From Lachnospiraceae bacterium (lineage in GTDB: Bacteria > Bacillota > Clostridia > Lachnospirales > Lachnospiraceae): a stretch of DNA of 64,000 nucleotides. The stretch spans positions 1 through 64,000 of the forward strand of contig JAFZOS010000040.1 in NCBI GenBank assembly GCA_017550535.1, given 5' to 3'. Within the stretch, counting starts at the first letter, position 1, and each line of letters opens with the position of its first letter. Positions 1-9,300 of this stretch are shown here, in pieces. The notes under the pieces are model-generated. The model worked only from the letters and a program-made list of their open reading frames with translations. It had not been told where the DNA came from and did no database searches. Made by a program: the position numbers and the translations under genes.

Positions 1-312
1 ATCGGTTCCGCTCAGCGTGTTCCTACCCCTACCGGTTCAACAACTATCCTTGTTGCAACAGTAGAGAAGAGCGTTACCAAGGAAGAGATCAACGCAGCTA
101 TGAAGGCAGCTTCATCTGAGTCATTCGGATACAACGAGGACGAGATCGTATCTTCGGATATCATTGGATCAACCTATGGTTCGATCTTCGATGCAACCCA
201 GACAATGGTTGGCGCTGACAATCTTGTACAGGTTGTTTCATGGTATGATAATGAGAACAGCTACACATCTCAGATGGTTCGTACTATCAAGTACTTCGCT
301 GAGCTTGGCTGA
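1..312 (+). CDS. gap: glyceraldehyde-3-phosphate dehydrogenase, C-terminal fragment (cut by window edge)
   Basis: Reading from base 1 in frame gives 103 residues ending at TGA 310-312. The fragment contains VPTPTGSTT near its start and [15 protein letters not shown] near its end, which are the hallmark C-terminal catalytic-domain motifs of phosphorylating GAPDH (glyceraldehyde-3-phosphate to 1,3-bisphosphoglycerate with NAD, cytosolic glycolysis). The NAD-binding half and the active-site cysteine lie to the left of the window, so the true start is not visible. An intrinsic terminator follows directly. pgk and tpiA, the neighbouring glycolytic steps, lie 3.5 kb downstream, separated by three unrelated genes. 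Confidence 0.95.
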   Translation: MGSAQRVPTPTGSTTILVATVEKSVTKEEINAAMKAASSESFGYNEDEIVSSDIIGSTYGSIFDATQTMVGADNLVQVVSWYDNENSYTSQMVRTIKYFAELG

Positions 313-339
313 TTTTTGATCTGTCAATAAGAGTCAAAG

Positions 340-373
340 GCCGGAGGTCTTTAATTAGGCCTCCGGCATTTTA
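340..373 (+). terminator. intrinsic terminator of gap
   Basis: An 8-bp GC-rich stem (GCCGGAGG at 340-347 with CCTCCGGC at 360-367) is followed by ATTTT. It sits 27 nt after the gap stop and closes the gap transcript before the L,D-transpeptidase gene. Confidence 0.8.
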
Positions 374-392
374 AGGATTATAAGGAGTTGTT

Positions 393-1019
393 ATGAAGAA
401 ATTTATCTGTTTCATACCCGTATTGTTAGCTGTATTCGTTTTGGGAGCGCCCGTTAAGGCTCATGCAACGGAGGCGGATCTGTTAAATCAGATGATCGCT
501 ATGCAGAATGCGCAGGCACTTGCACTTGCACAGGCACAGGCAGCCCAGGCCGCACAGGCAGCTCAGGCACAGGCGGCAAGTCTCGGAGATCTTGATGCTC
601 TTGCAGCCGCAAATACCACGCCGGCCGCTAATGCGACCGCAGTAGCAGGTCCCATTATGCAGACTTACGTTGATGTGAGCATAGACAATCAGACTATGGT
701 CTACTACGAAAACGGAGTTCCGGTTTTGGTATCTCCCTGTGTTACGGGTAAGCCCGGGCGCGGGACGCCGAGGGGTGTATTTGCGATAAACACAAAGACC
801 CCGGGTAAGTACCTTACGGGGCCTACATGGCGTGTATGGGTAAACAGGTGGATGCGTTTTGCCGGTAACTGCGGCCTTCATGATGCGTCATGGCGTAAGC
901 AGTTCGGCGGCAACATATATAAGAGCAACGGTTCACACGGCTGCGTTAACCTGCCGAGTGATGTGGCGGCTGCCCTTTATGACAGGGTTGCCATCGGCAC
1001 GACCGTTATCGTTCACTGA
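393..1019 (+). CDS. exported L,D-transpeptidase (YkuD domain)
   Basis: A 208-residue protein that should be secreted and make or edit 3-3 peptidoglycan cross-links, or attach proteins to peptidoglycan. Residues 1-25 form a signal peptide (MKK, hydrophobic core, AHA cleavage region). Residues ~38-85 are a low-complexity Ala/Gln-rich spacer. Residues ~88-208 are a YkuD catalytic domain with the signature SHGCVN at 181-186; Cys184 is the predicted nucleophile and His182 its partner, and an upstream GLHD supplies the other conserved histidine. The ATG at 393 has AAGGAG 7 nt upstream. The gene stands alone between terminators and overlaps the convergent minus-strand gene by 14 bp. The family assignment is firm; the substrate is not known from sequence. 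Confidence 0.9.
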   Translation: MKKFICFIPVLLAVFVLGAPVKAHATEADLLNQMIAMQNAQALALAQAQAAQAAQAAQAQAASLGDLDALAAANTTPAANATAVAGPIMQTYVDVSIDNQTMVYYENGVPVLVSPCVTGKPGRGTPRGVFAINTKTPGKYLTGPTWRVWVNRWMRFAGNCGLHDASWRKQFGGNIYKSNGSHGCVNLPSDVAAALYDRVAIGTTVIVH

Positions 1020-1485
1020 CTCCCGCCTTCTTAAGCAGCTGCTTAAGAAACAGCGGCATAAATATGAATATCAGTATGTATCCTGCGATCATGCATATAA
1101 CAAATGATTTAAGGAACATCATTATAAACGGCGGCGCGCTCTCAGCGCCGCTTTTTGTAAGCATAAAATAAGCGAACCCGACCATTATAAGAGTCATTAT
1201 CGGCGTGTATACAAGGTCTGATATAAGGCTCTGCAGCAGGCGCCCCTTAAGGCTCTCGGGCGGCAGGTTGTGTTTTCTGCATGCATCAGCGGACACCTTG
1301 CCGACAGGAACGACAAAACCGATGATCACGCTTATCACCGTACTTATAACAAAGCTTATAAGAAACGAGGGAACAGTAAAATGCCCGGATGTAAGAGTAC
1401 CTATAAGGGCCAGTGAGAAGCTCATTAAAAGTCCCATCCTTATCCCCATCTGTTTCCCTATCTTTTTCATGATCTCTTCGTTCAT
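1006..1485 (-). CDS. small four-helix membrane protein, function unknown
   Basis: The only convincing minus-strand gene in the window: 159 residues starting at ATG 1483-1485, chosen because AGGAGG lies just upstream on that strand; an in-frame codon 12 residues earlier has no such site. Four hydrophobic segments are visible (starting near MGLLMSFSLAL, FLISFVISTVI, PIMTLIMVGFA and FLKSFVICMIA), with a polar cytoplasmic-type linker between helices 2 and 3 and a basic tail. I do not recognise the family. Its 3' end overlaps the end of the L,D-transpeptidase gene by 14 bp, so the two transcripts are convergent, and its start is divergent from the AAA+ ATPase gene. Confidence 0.75.
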   Translation of the reverse strand: MNEEIMKKIGKQMGIRMGLLMSFSLALIGTLTSGHFTVPSFLISFVISTVISVIIGFVVPVGKVSADACRKHNLPPESLKGRLLQSLISDLVYTPIMTLIMVGFAYFMLTKSGAESAPPFIMMFLKSFVICMIAGYILIFIFMPLFLKQLLKKAGVSER

Positions 1486-1571
1486 GGCTGTCCTCCTAAT
1501 ATGATTCAATATCAGTCGCAAATGTGTTATACTGTTTAACGGTATTATATCAAATCTGAACGGAGAAAGCC

Positions 1572-3689
1572 ATGAGTGATCTTGAACAGCAGATGAATAA
1601 ACTATTCGGCTCTAACAGGGCCAATTATTCGGTTAACGATATTGAAGCGGCGAAGAAACGGCAGAAAAAGTACGGGGGCACCCTGTATGACAACCTTTCC
1701 GTCATCACGCAGGAGCGCACCGGGCAGAAGCCCCTCGCACCTATTATGAGCGATGAAACGGTCGCCACGGCCTCGGGTATGTTAAAGGCGAGCGAGGATA
1801 ACTTAAGTGCGGCCTCATCTGACCTTGAGCGCTTAAACAGCACGATGAACGCAAATGCCGCTGAGATAAATGCGACTCTTGGGGAGCTTAATAAGAATTT
1901 AAGGAGTGACTTTACTATAGAAAAAACCGGATCGCAGGCGGTGGCCATGGAGGGAAGCGCGGCACTTTCAAGCTTTGACGGCCTGCAGGATAAGCTTAAG
2001 GAGAAGGTGTTCGGGCAGGACGACTTTATAAGGAAGCTGACCATTGCCTTCAAGCGTCCCTTCGTATCGGAGCGTGATCACAACGATGCCATGAACAGCA
2101 TCTTTATATCGGGCCCCGTTTGTACCGGCCGGCATTACGCCCTTGAGCTAATAACGGGCGAACTTGCGGAGCGTAACATACTTACAAGCCCCGAAGTATA
2201 CAGGATGGACTTATCATTATATCCGACGACCGCCGAGGAAAAGCTGTTCATACAGGATCTATACAGCGCCTTAAGGAGCAAGGCGGCGGTCATACTGTTT
2301 GAGAATTTTGCGGCCTGTAACGTTGCACAGCTGTCACGCCTTGCCGAACTTACGGCAAACGGCGAGAGCATGTTAAGCGACCGGTATGTAATGCAGAACG
2401 GCCAGCTTGTTGGCGTTTCAAATGCGCTCGCAGGCGAGACGGTCGGATCCCTGGAAGCGGCGGGCAAGTATCTTGTGTTCATGGGCACCGAGCCTGTTTC
2501 CAAGCTTGCCGACATAATGGGAGCACCGTTTGTCAATTCGCTGGGGGATATATGTTTAACGCAGGCGCTTGATGAGGACTCGGTTAAAAAGATCGCCGGA
2601 GTTTTGAGCGAACAGCTTAAGGCGCGCGCTTTAAAACAGCTTGACTTTGAATTGACGGTAGATGAGGCGTTTGACGACTATGCCGTATCCTGTACATCAA
2701 GGAACCGCGCACTTAAGGGCGTTATCGATGCTTATGAGGATGCCCTTAAGGCCCTGTCCGAATTCAGGCTAGAGCGCGATGATTATAAGGAAAAATCAGT
2801 CGGCCTTACATATGAGGACAGCACGGCCATGATAGTTGCCGGGGATGAGCATATCCCGATGCGAAACTTCATTTCCGAAGGCTACAGCGGTGAGATGGAA
2901 GCGGTCGAGAAGGAACTTGACGGTATCGTCGGACTTGTTAAGATAAAGGACTACATCCACGGACTAAAGGAGTACTACGAGGTTCAGGCCCGCAGGAGGG
3001 AGGAAGGCCTTAAGGCCGGCGAGCTTAACCGTCACATGATATTTACGGGAAATCCCGGTACCGGCAAGACAACGATAGCGCGTATTGTAAGCCGTTATCT
3101 CAAAGCCATAGGCATTTTATCGGGCGGCCAGCTCGTGGAGGTATCCCGCGGCGACCTTGTAGGGCGCTACGTGGGCCACACCGCGCCGCTTGTTAATCAG
3201 GTCATAAAGTCGGCCATCGGAGGCGTTCTGTTCATAGATGAGGCATACAGCTTATACCGCGGCGAGGAGGACAGCTTCGGACTTGAGGCCATCGATACCC
3301 TTGTAAAGGGCATTGAGGATAACCGCGACAACCTGATAGTCATACTTGCCGGTTATTCAAAAGAGATGGAGGAATTCCTTGAAGCCAACTCGGGTCTTAA
3401 GAGCCGTTTCCCCAATATCATCGATTTCCCGGATTACACGGGCGAGGAACTGCTTGCGATCGCTGATATAACCGCTAAATCCAAGGGATACACGATAGAC
3501 GAGGGCGCAAGGAAGCCGCTGCTTGACTTCTTTAACGCTACCCAGCTTAACAACGCACGTGAAGCCGGAAACGGCCGTCTGGTGCGCAATAAGATTGAGG
3601 AAGCGATCCTTAACCAGTCGCGCCGTCTGGTAGCGGAACCGACTGCGGACATGTCACTGCTCATCGAGGGCGACTTTGACTTTGACTGA
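1572..3689 (+). CDS. CbxX/SpoVK-type AAA+ ATPase with a degenerate N-terminal AAA module
   Basis: A 705-residue cytosolic protein. The C-terminal module (~440-690) is a CbxX/CfqX (SpoVK) AAA+ domain: Walker A GNPGTGKTT near residue 497, Walker B VLFIDEAYSLY near 552, the AGYSKEMEEF sensor region, an arginine-bearing LKSRFP, and a lid with GNGRLVRNKIE. Residues ~130-400 look like a second AAA module of the ClpB-D2 kind (KVFGQDDFIRKL entry motif), but its Walker A is GPVCTGRH, lacking the GKT lysine, so it should not hydrolyse ATP. The N-terminal ~130 residues are charged and helical. ATG 1572 has GGAG upstream. Family members act as remodelling chaperones; the client here is unknown and no sporulation gene is adjacent. 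Confidence 0.85.
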   Translation: MSDLEQQMNKLFGSNRANYSVNDIEAAKKRQKKYGGTLYDNLSVITQERTGQKPLAPIMSDETVATASGMLKASEDNLSAASSDLERLNSTMNANAAEINATLGELNKNLRSDFTIEKTGSQAVAMEGSAALSSFDGLQDKLKEKVFGQDDFIRKLTIAFKRPFVSERDHNDAMNSIFISGPVCTGRHYALELITGELAERNILTSPEVYRMDLSLYPTTAEEKLFIQDLYSALRSKAAVILFENFAACNVAQLSRLAELTANGESMLSDRYVMQNGQLVGVSNALAGETVGSLEAAGKYLVFMGTEPVSKLADIMGAPFVNSLGDICLTQALDEDSVKKIAGVLSEQLKARALKQLDFELTVDEAFDDYAVSCTSRNRALKGVIDAYEDALKALSEFRLERDDYKEKSVGLTYEDSTAMIVAGDEHIPMRNFISEGYSGEMEAVEKELDGIVGLVKIKDYIHGLKEYYEVQARRREEGLKAGELNRHMIFTGNPGTGKTTIARIVSRYLKAIGILSGGQLVEVSRGDLVGRYVGHTAPLVNQVIKSAIGGVLFIDEAYSLYRGEEDSFGLEAIDTLVKGIEDNRDNLIVILAGYSKEMEEFLEANSGLKSRFPNIIDFPDYTGEELLAIADITAKSKGYTIDEGARKPLLDFFNATQLNNAREAGNGRLVRNKIEEAILNQSRRLVAEPTADMSLLIEGDFDFD

Positions 3690-3751
3690 TTTTTATGGCA
3701 TTTTGAGCCTGTTCTGAACAGTTTCTACTGTATTTTACTTAATATATATGT

Positions 3752-3791
3752 TATAATATATGGCGCTGACGTACTATGGTCGGCGCCTTTT
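3752..3791 (+). promoter_or_regulatory. candidate pgk promoter -10 with 5'-terminal hairpin
   Basis: TATAAT at 3752-3757 is followed within 5 nt by a 9-bp hairpin (GGCGCTGAC 3762-3770 with GTCGGCGCC 3779-3787, one G-T pair) and then TTTT. A -35 is weak (TGTATT at 3729-3734, 17-nt spacing). The hairpin could end transcripts from the AAA+ gene, or, if the promoter is real, form the extreme 5' end of the pgk mRNA. The leader downstream (3792-3872) has further complementary pieces, CCCGC with GCGGG near 3823-3844. Confidence 0.5.
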
Positions 3792-3872
3792 CCGTGGCAA
3801 TGCGCAGGCTACGGAAACCGGATGCCCGCAACGGTACAGGCGGGTAAATAAATCATACAGGAGGACATTGAT

Positions 3873-5105
3873 ATGTCATTGAACAAGAAAAGCGTTGACG
3901 ATCTTAACGCAAAGGGCAGAAGAGTACTCGTAAGATGTGACTTTAACGTTCCCTTAAAGAACGGCGAGATCACGGATGAAACACGTATCGTGGCAGCTCT
4001 TCCCACTATCAACAAGCTTATTAAGGACGGAGCAAAGGTTATCCTGTGCTCACATCTCGGCAAGGTTAAGAACGGCCCCAATGAGGGAGAATCACTCGCA
4101 CCCGTTGCAAAAAGGCTGTCCGAAAAGCTTGGCAAACCGGTTAATTTCGTTGCTGATTACAGCGTTACCGGTGCCGATGCGACCAAGGCAGTTGCCGATA
4201 TGAAGGATGGCGACGTTGTCCTTCTTCAGAATACACGTTTCAGGGGCGAGGAGGAGACCAAGCCTCAGAAGGCCGGCGAAGGCTTTGCCAAGGAACTCGC
4301 TGACCTTGCAGACGATTATGTATGTGATGCTTTCGGTTCTGCTCACAGGGCACATGCATCCGTTGCCGTTGTTACCAAGTTCATTACCGAAAAGGGCGGC
4401 ACAAACGCAGTAGGATACCTTATGCAGAAGGAGATCGATTTCCTCGGCAACGCCGTTGAAAATCCTGTTCGTCCTTTCGTTGCCATCTTAGGCGGCGCTA
4501 AGGTAGCTGATAAGTTAAACGTAATAGATAACCTCCTTGAGAAGGCTGATACTCTCATTATCGGCGGCGGTATGGCATTTACCTTCCTTAAGGCGCAGGG
4601 CTACGAGATCGGTAAGTCGCTCGTTGATGACGAGAAGCTTGATTATTGTAAGCAGATGATGGAAAAGGCCGAAAAGCTTGGCAAGAAGCTGCTGCTTCCT
4701 ATCGATACGGGTATCGCAAAGTCATTCCCGGATCCCATCGACGGCCCCATAGATGTAACATATGTTGATTCTACGGCTATTCCTGCTGACATGGAAGGCC
4801 TTGATATAGGTCCCAAGACCCAGCAGCTCTTCGCCGATGCCGTTAAGTCGGCCAAGACCGTTGTATGGAACGGACCCATGGGCGTATTTGAGAATCCCAC
4901 CCTCGCAAAGGGTACCATCGCCGTAGCCAAGGCTCTTGCCGAAACAGATGCTACCACGATCATCGGCGGCGGTGATTCTGCTGCAGCCTGCAACCAGCTC
5001 GGCTTCGCAGACAAGATGAGCCACATCTCAACCGGCGGCGGCGCATCCCTCGAGTTCTTGGAAGGCAAAGAGTTGCCGGGAGTATATGCTGCAGACGACA
5101 AGTAA
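3873..5105 (+). CDS. pgk: phosphoglycerate kinase
   Basis: A 410-residue protein matching full-length bacterial phosphoglycerate kinase, which transfers phosphate from 1,3-bisphosphoglycerate to ADP in the cytosol. Visible family motifs: the N-terminal substrate-binding [17 protein letters not shown] at the basic patch, [10 protein letters not shown], the hinge/nucleotide region [10 protein letters not shown], and the C-terminal [11 protein letters not shown] 3873 is preceded by AGGAGG with good spacing. tpiA follows 212 bp later, separated by a structured repeat and with its own ribosome site; the pair continues the glycolytic grouping that begins with gap. Confidence 0.98.
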   Translation: MSLNKKSVDDLNAKGRRVLVRCDFNVPLKNGEITDETRIVAALPTINKLIKDGAKVILCSHLGKVKNGPNEGESLAPVAKRLSEKLGKPVNFVADYSVTGADATKAVADMKDGDVVLLQNTRFRGEEETKPQKAGEGFAKELADLADDYVCDAFGSAHRAHASVAVVTKFITEKGGTNAVGYLMQKEIDFLGNAVENPVRPFVAILGGAKVADKLNVIDNLLEKADTLIIGGGMAFTFLKAQGYEIGKSLVDDEKLDYCKQMMEKAEKLGKKLLLPIDTGIAKSFPDPIDGPIDVTYVDSTAIPADMEGLDIGPKTQQLFADAVKSAKTVVWNGPMGVFENPTLAKGTIAVAKALAETDATTIIGGGDSAAACNQLGFADKMSHISTGGGASLEFLEGKELPGVYAADDK

Positions 5106-5171
5106 AATGAGCAGAGTTATGTAAACCAGATGCTTTTGCTGATATTTAATATGTGAGGGAGGACTGTGATG

Positions 5172-5273
5172 AATTCCCGGCAGGGCACTTCGCAGCCCGG
5201 TCCTTAGCGAGGTATTGTCGAGCTTAGGACCGCTGAGCGAGGACAGTGAGCGAGAGCGTCCCTGACGGAAATT
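5172..5273 (+). repeat. structured intergenic palindromic element between pgk and tpiA
   Basis: A ~102-nt segment folds on itself. Its ends (5172-5185 and 5260-5273) pair at 12 of 14 positions. Inside, 5199-5208 pairs with 5222-5231 (GGTCCT / AGGACC plus AGC / GCT around one T-T mismatch). The 3' half carries GAGCGAG twice (around GACAGT) and AGCGTCC able to pair with GGACCGCT. No ORF is supported here. It looks like an imperfect palindromic repeat of the kind dispersed between genes, and it would sit in the pgk-tpiA mRNA. Confidence 0.65.
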
Positions 5274-5317
5274 ACATCGCAGGACGACCGGACCAGGAAA
5301 ACAGGAGGACATGAATT

Positions 5318-6064
5318 ATGTCAAGGAGAAGAATCATAGCCGGCAACTGGAAGATGAACAAAACCCCTTCCGAAGCCGTAGAATTAGCAAACACTCTTAA
5401 GGACCTTGTAAAGAACGACGACGTAGACGTTGTTTACTGCGTTCCCGCCATCGACATAGTACCCGTGGCCGAAGCCATCAAGGGTACGAACGTTGCACTC
5501 GGTGCCCAGAACTTCTATATTGAGGATAAGGGCGCATACACGGGCGAGGTTTCAGCTCCCATGTTAAAGGATGCCGGCGTTAAATACATCATCATCGGCC
5601 ATTCCGAGAGAAGGGACATCTTCGGCGAGAATGATATCCTTATAAATAAGAAGGTTAAAAAGGCGTTCGAGGCAGGTCTTTCACCGATCCTTTGCTGCGG
5701 CGAGAGCCTTGAACTCCGCGAAGCAGGCGTTTATGCCGACTGGATCAAGCGCCAGATAAAGTGGGATCTTACCGGCCTCAGCGCAGATCAGGTAAAGAAC
5801 CTCGTTATAGCTTATGAGCCCATCTGGGCTATCGGTACCGGCAAGACCGCTACTGCAGACCAGGCTCAGGAAGTCTGCAAGCTCATCCGCGACTATATCG
5901 CCGAGCTTTATGATGCGGCTACGGCTGAAGCAGTACGTATCCAGTACGGCGGCTCAATGAACGCAGCCAATGCAGCTGAGCTTTTGGCTAAGCCGGACAT
6001 CGACGGCGGACTTATCGGCGGCGCATCACTTAAGCCCGATTTCGGCCAGATCGTAAACGCATAA
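5318..6064 (+). CDS. tpiA: triose-phosphate isomerase
   Basis: A 248-residue TIM-barrel enzyme interconverting dihydroxyacetone phosphate and glyceraldehyde 3-phosphate. The N-terminal GNWKMNKT supplies the catalytic lysine, IGHSERR carries the catalytic His95, [11 protein letters not shown] carries the catalytic base Glu167 and the flexible loop, and YGGSMNAAN plus GGLIGGASL form the phosphate-binding end. Length is standard. AGGAGG lies 8 nt before ATG 5318. It follows pgk and ends at a strong terminator, consistent with a pgk-tpiA unit. Confidence 0.98.
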   Translation: MSRRRIIAGNWKMNKTPSEAVELANTLKDLVKNDDVDVVYCVPAIDIVPVAEAIKGTNVALGAQNFYIEDKGAYTGEVSAPMLKDAGVKYIIIGHSERRDIFGENDILINKKVKKAFEAGLSPILCCGESLELREAGVYADWIKRQIKWDLTGLSADQVKNLVIAYEPIWAIGTGKTATADQAQEVCKLIRDYIAELYDAATAEAVRIQYGGSMNAANAAELLAKPDIDGGLIGGASLKPDFGQIVNA

Positions 6065-6120
6065 GTGGTGTAAAATCTACAAATGCCATTATATGTGATT
6101 TTGAATATCATATATAATAT

Positions 6121-6160
6121 GAAGAAACTCCGTTTTGATACGGGGTTTCTTCTGCTTTTA
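6121..6160 (+). terminator. intrinsic terminator of tpiA
   Basis: A stem of about 12 bp (AAGAAACTCCGT with ACGGGGTTTCTT, one T-G pair) and a short loop are followed by CTGCTTTTA. It separates glycolysis from the adhesin locus. Confidence 0.85.
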
Positions 6161-6335
6161 TGCGGATTTTGGCCTGTTATAACAGAAAAATAAATTTTTG
6201 AACAAATTTTTAAAAAAATATCACAATATAATGAACCGTTTTTGATCCCGGCCTAGTCTTTACTTATGAACAGGTATTTTATGCCTGTCTGTATTGCGAA
6301 TAGGATTAGGAAAGGTATTAGAAAAGGAGAAAGCT
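6161..6335 (+). promoter_or_regulatory. AT-rich upstream region of the giant adhesin gene
   Basis: This region holds a very AT-rich block and a TATAAT at 6227-6232 without a well-spaced consensus -35 (TTGAAC at 6198-6203 is 23 nt away). An 8-bp hairpin at 6270-6288 (ACAGGTAT, loop TTT, ATGCCTGT) would lie in the 5' leader. AAGGAG sits 6-7 nt before the ATG at 6336. No known riboswitch was recognised here. Confidence 0.4.
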
Positions 6336-9300
6336 ATGGGAAAGAGAAAGAATTGGTTGAAAACCACGATCGCGATGATATCTATCATCGCAATGGTACT
6401 TGAAACCGGATTCTCATCAGTGGCGACTGTCTACGCATCCGATCTGATCGGCGGCGGGGACGTTGTTGAATCAAACCTCGATGCTGATGAGTTGACCGAT
6501 GCCGGATCATTGAATGACAGTGATACGGTTGACATCAATATTAATCCGGAAAAGGATTTTGATGATGAAGATCAGGATAATACGGAGGATGTTGATGTTG
6601 ATGCTCCGGCCGGTGAGGAAGCGAGCGAAGGAACGCTCGATGTTTCCGACAGCGGAATAACGGGTTCGGAATACGATGTATTCTCGTTCTACATCGATAC
6701 CGAAGGACTTGCAAACGAAGACAGTTTCAATGTTAAGTTTTCGGGTCCCGACAGTGCATCTTACAACCCGGTACTTAATAATGATCTTGATAAGCTGAAT
6801 GACGGCCAGTATGACATAACAGGTCTTAACGGCGACGGATTCAGTATCAGGGCAACGGGTACCGCAAATGTAATCCTTTCCTATAAAGATAATGTAAATG
6901 GTTTACCCGGTATCGTAGTTGAATCAAAGCCGGCTGAGAAGGTTCTTGAGACCAAGGTCCTTACAGCAGTTGACGATTCCAGGATATCGGCTGTTTCAGG
7001 TTCGGGCTATGACAGCATTAAGTTAAGCTTTGATACAGAGGACCTTACAGATAAGGATGCTTTCACACTTATAGTTGAAAGCAAAGCAGATCCTACGGTC
7101 AACGGCAGTGATGCCCGCGGCGGCATTGAGGGGCTGACTAAGGCTGACACATCCCTCACAATCGAGGAGCTTGGCGGCGAGGAATTTGTTGCTTATGTGG
7201 TTTCCGGAACGGATGCCGAGCTTGAGGCGACAGCAGAGGTAAAAAGCGTTGTGGACGGCGAAGCTGTTATTGATATTAACGGCGTAGCTACAAAGCGCGT
7301 ATATGAATATGAAGACAGCGATGTTTACGTAAGGGCAACACTTGAGGAGGCTGACGCCATTCCCGATGATGCTTATTTCTACGTTGCTCCTCTTTCCGAG
7401 GAGGAAGCTGCCAAATACCTTGAAGTATTAAACAGCAACAGGGATGAGGAAACTCCCGAATATACATCGGAGAATACTCTCCTTTATGATATTTCTTTCT
7501 ATACTGATGAAACCATGAGCGAAGTTATCGAGCCCGAAGAAGGTTCGGTTTCTGTAAGCATTGAATTCAAGAAGAATCAGGTGAGCGAGGATCTCGGAGT
7601 TGAAGACAAGGCAGACATCGAGGTTACTCATTTTATTGAGGAAGGCTCAAGTATTGAGGCTGAGTCACTTCAGGTTTCCCAGTACGGTGATGTTGATACG
7701 GTCGAAGTTGAGACCGATAGCTTTTCAAAGTTTGCCATTACCGGTTCGTTCTATAAGGAAATCGATGTAAAGGATCCCGGTGCCGAAGATACAAAGGCTT
7801 TGCTTGATGACGCATGGCTTTACGGAATTACCGCAAATAAATGGATGTTCAACGGAGAGGCAGAGACAAGCTTTGCGGTTAAGAAGCTTACCGGTGTGGA
7901 TGGAAACGGAAATGAGGTAGCATTAAACGGCGGACAGACAGGTGTTACCACTAAGGTAGCTGAAGGAAGCAACGATCAGTACAGCATGGTAGCCGAGATT
8001 AACGGAAATACCAGGATAAAGGGGTATCCAGTACAGCTTACGATCCCCCAAAATCAGCAGAGTAAGATCACTCACGAGACTTCCGGATTTCTTACGTTTA
8101 TCACAGCCAATGCAAGTGATATCGAAAAAAGCGTTACAAATATGCTTAATTTCTTCAAGGGAACCGGCACTCAGGACGGTGTTTCAGCAAGGCTTTCAAA
8201 GCTTGATTCCATACCTGACTACAGTAAGGTTCCGGGTACCGCCAATGCTCATAAGCTGACTCTTGATATAACATCGGCAGCCGGCGGAACATATTACATC
8301 AATGTTGATAAATACCCCGCTCTTTATGAGGCGTTTAACGAGACAGGTGCCCTTACCATTAAAAAGAATGCCAACCAGAAGCTCGTGTTCAATTTTGGCT
8401 CGACGAATGTAACACTCAGGAAATTCATGGTTCAGCAGGGCAACTCGACATTAGGTTCCGATGATATAGCCAATATGTCAAACAAGAAGAACCCTATAGT
8501 TGAAGACCTTATCTTCAATATGTACAGAGCTGAGACTGTTGAAGTTGACAATTTCGCAGGTATTCTTATTGCACCCTATGCAGCAGTTAAGTTCACGACC
8601 GTGGCCGGCGGCTGGCTTGTCTGCGATACTGCGATCTCCGGTGCTGAGTGGCATTTTGTAAACGGACATATCCCGCCTCCGTGTAAGACCAAGTTAAAGC
8701 TTGAGATACCTGTTCAGAAGTATTTCGAAAATGGCCAGGGACAGTGGAAGAATGACTTCACATTCAAGCTTGTGAAGATGAAAAACGGCGGCAAGGAAGT
8801 TGATGACACATGGACACCCAGGTATATAACCTTAAACGGCGGCGACACTGAAAATGCCGAAGGTAAATTTACGCTGGAATATGATGATGTTCAGTCGTTA
8901 AGCTTTACACATAACGATGGACCTTTTTATACCAATTACACAGATGTACACGAGGAATGGTTCAGGATATCCGAGGAAAACATCGGTGCAAGGAGTGATG
9001 TAGAGTATAATATCTACCCTGATTCCGATCAATACGGAAAGAACAGTCCCTATTGGTTTGTTCATGTATTTATTTACAGGATGAACTGGAACCACAACAT
9101 GGTAACGATCAAGTTCAGGACTGCACGTAAGGATCTTAATGGTTATGACTGGACAAAGGGAATACCTTGTGTTGAGTCACAGCCTGTATATTTTAAGAAT
9201 AAATATAAACCTGTCGAGACCGAGGTAGTGCTCGAAGGTCTTAAAAAGATAAACGGCAGCGACCAGGATATCCCTGACGGCAAGTTTGCTTTCACGCTCT

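Noticed and set aside
3709..3721. LexA-like operator (CTGTTCTGAACAG) before pgk
   Set aside because: The half-sites are separated by one base, unlike the four-base spacing of Gram-positive SOS boxes; kept only as a small palindrome.
6294..6335. Upstream TTG start for the giant adhesin
   Set aside because: No ribosome site before it, while ATG 6336 has AAGGAG and begins a normal signal peptide.
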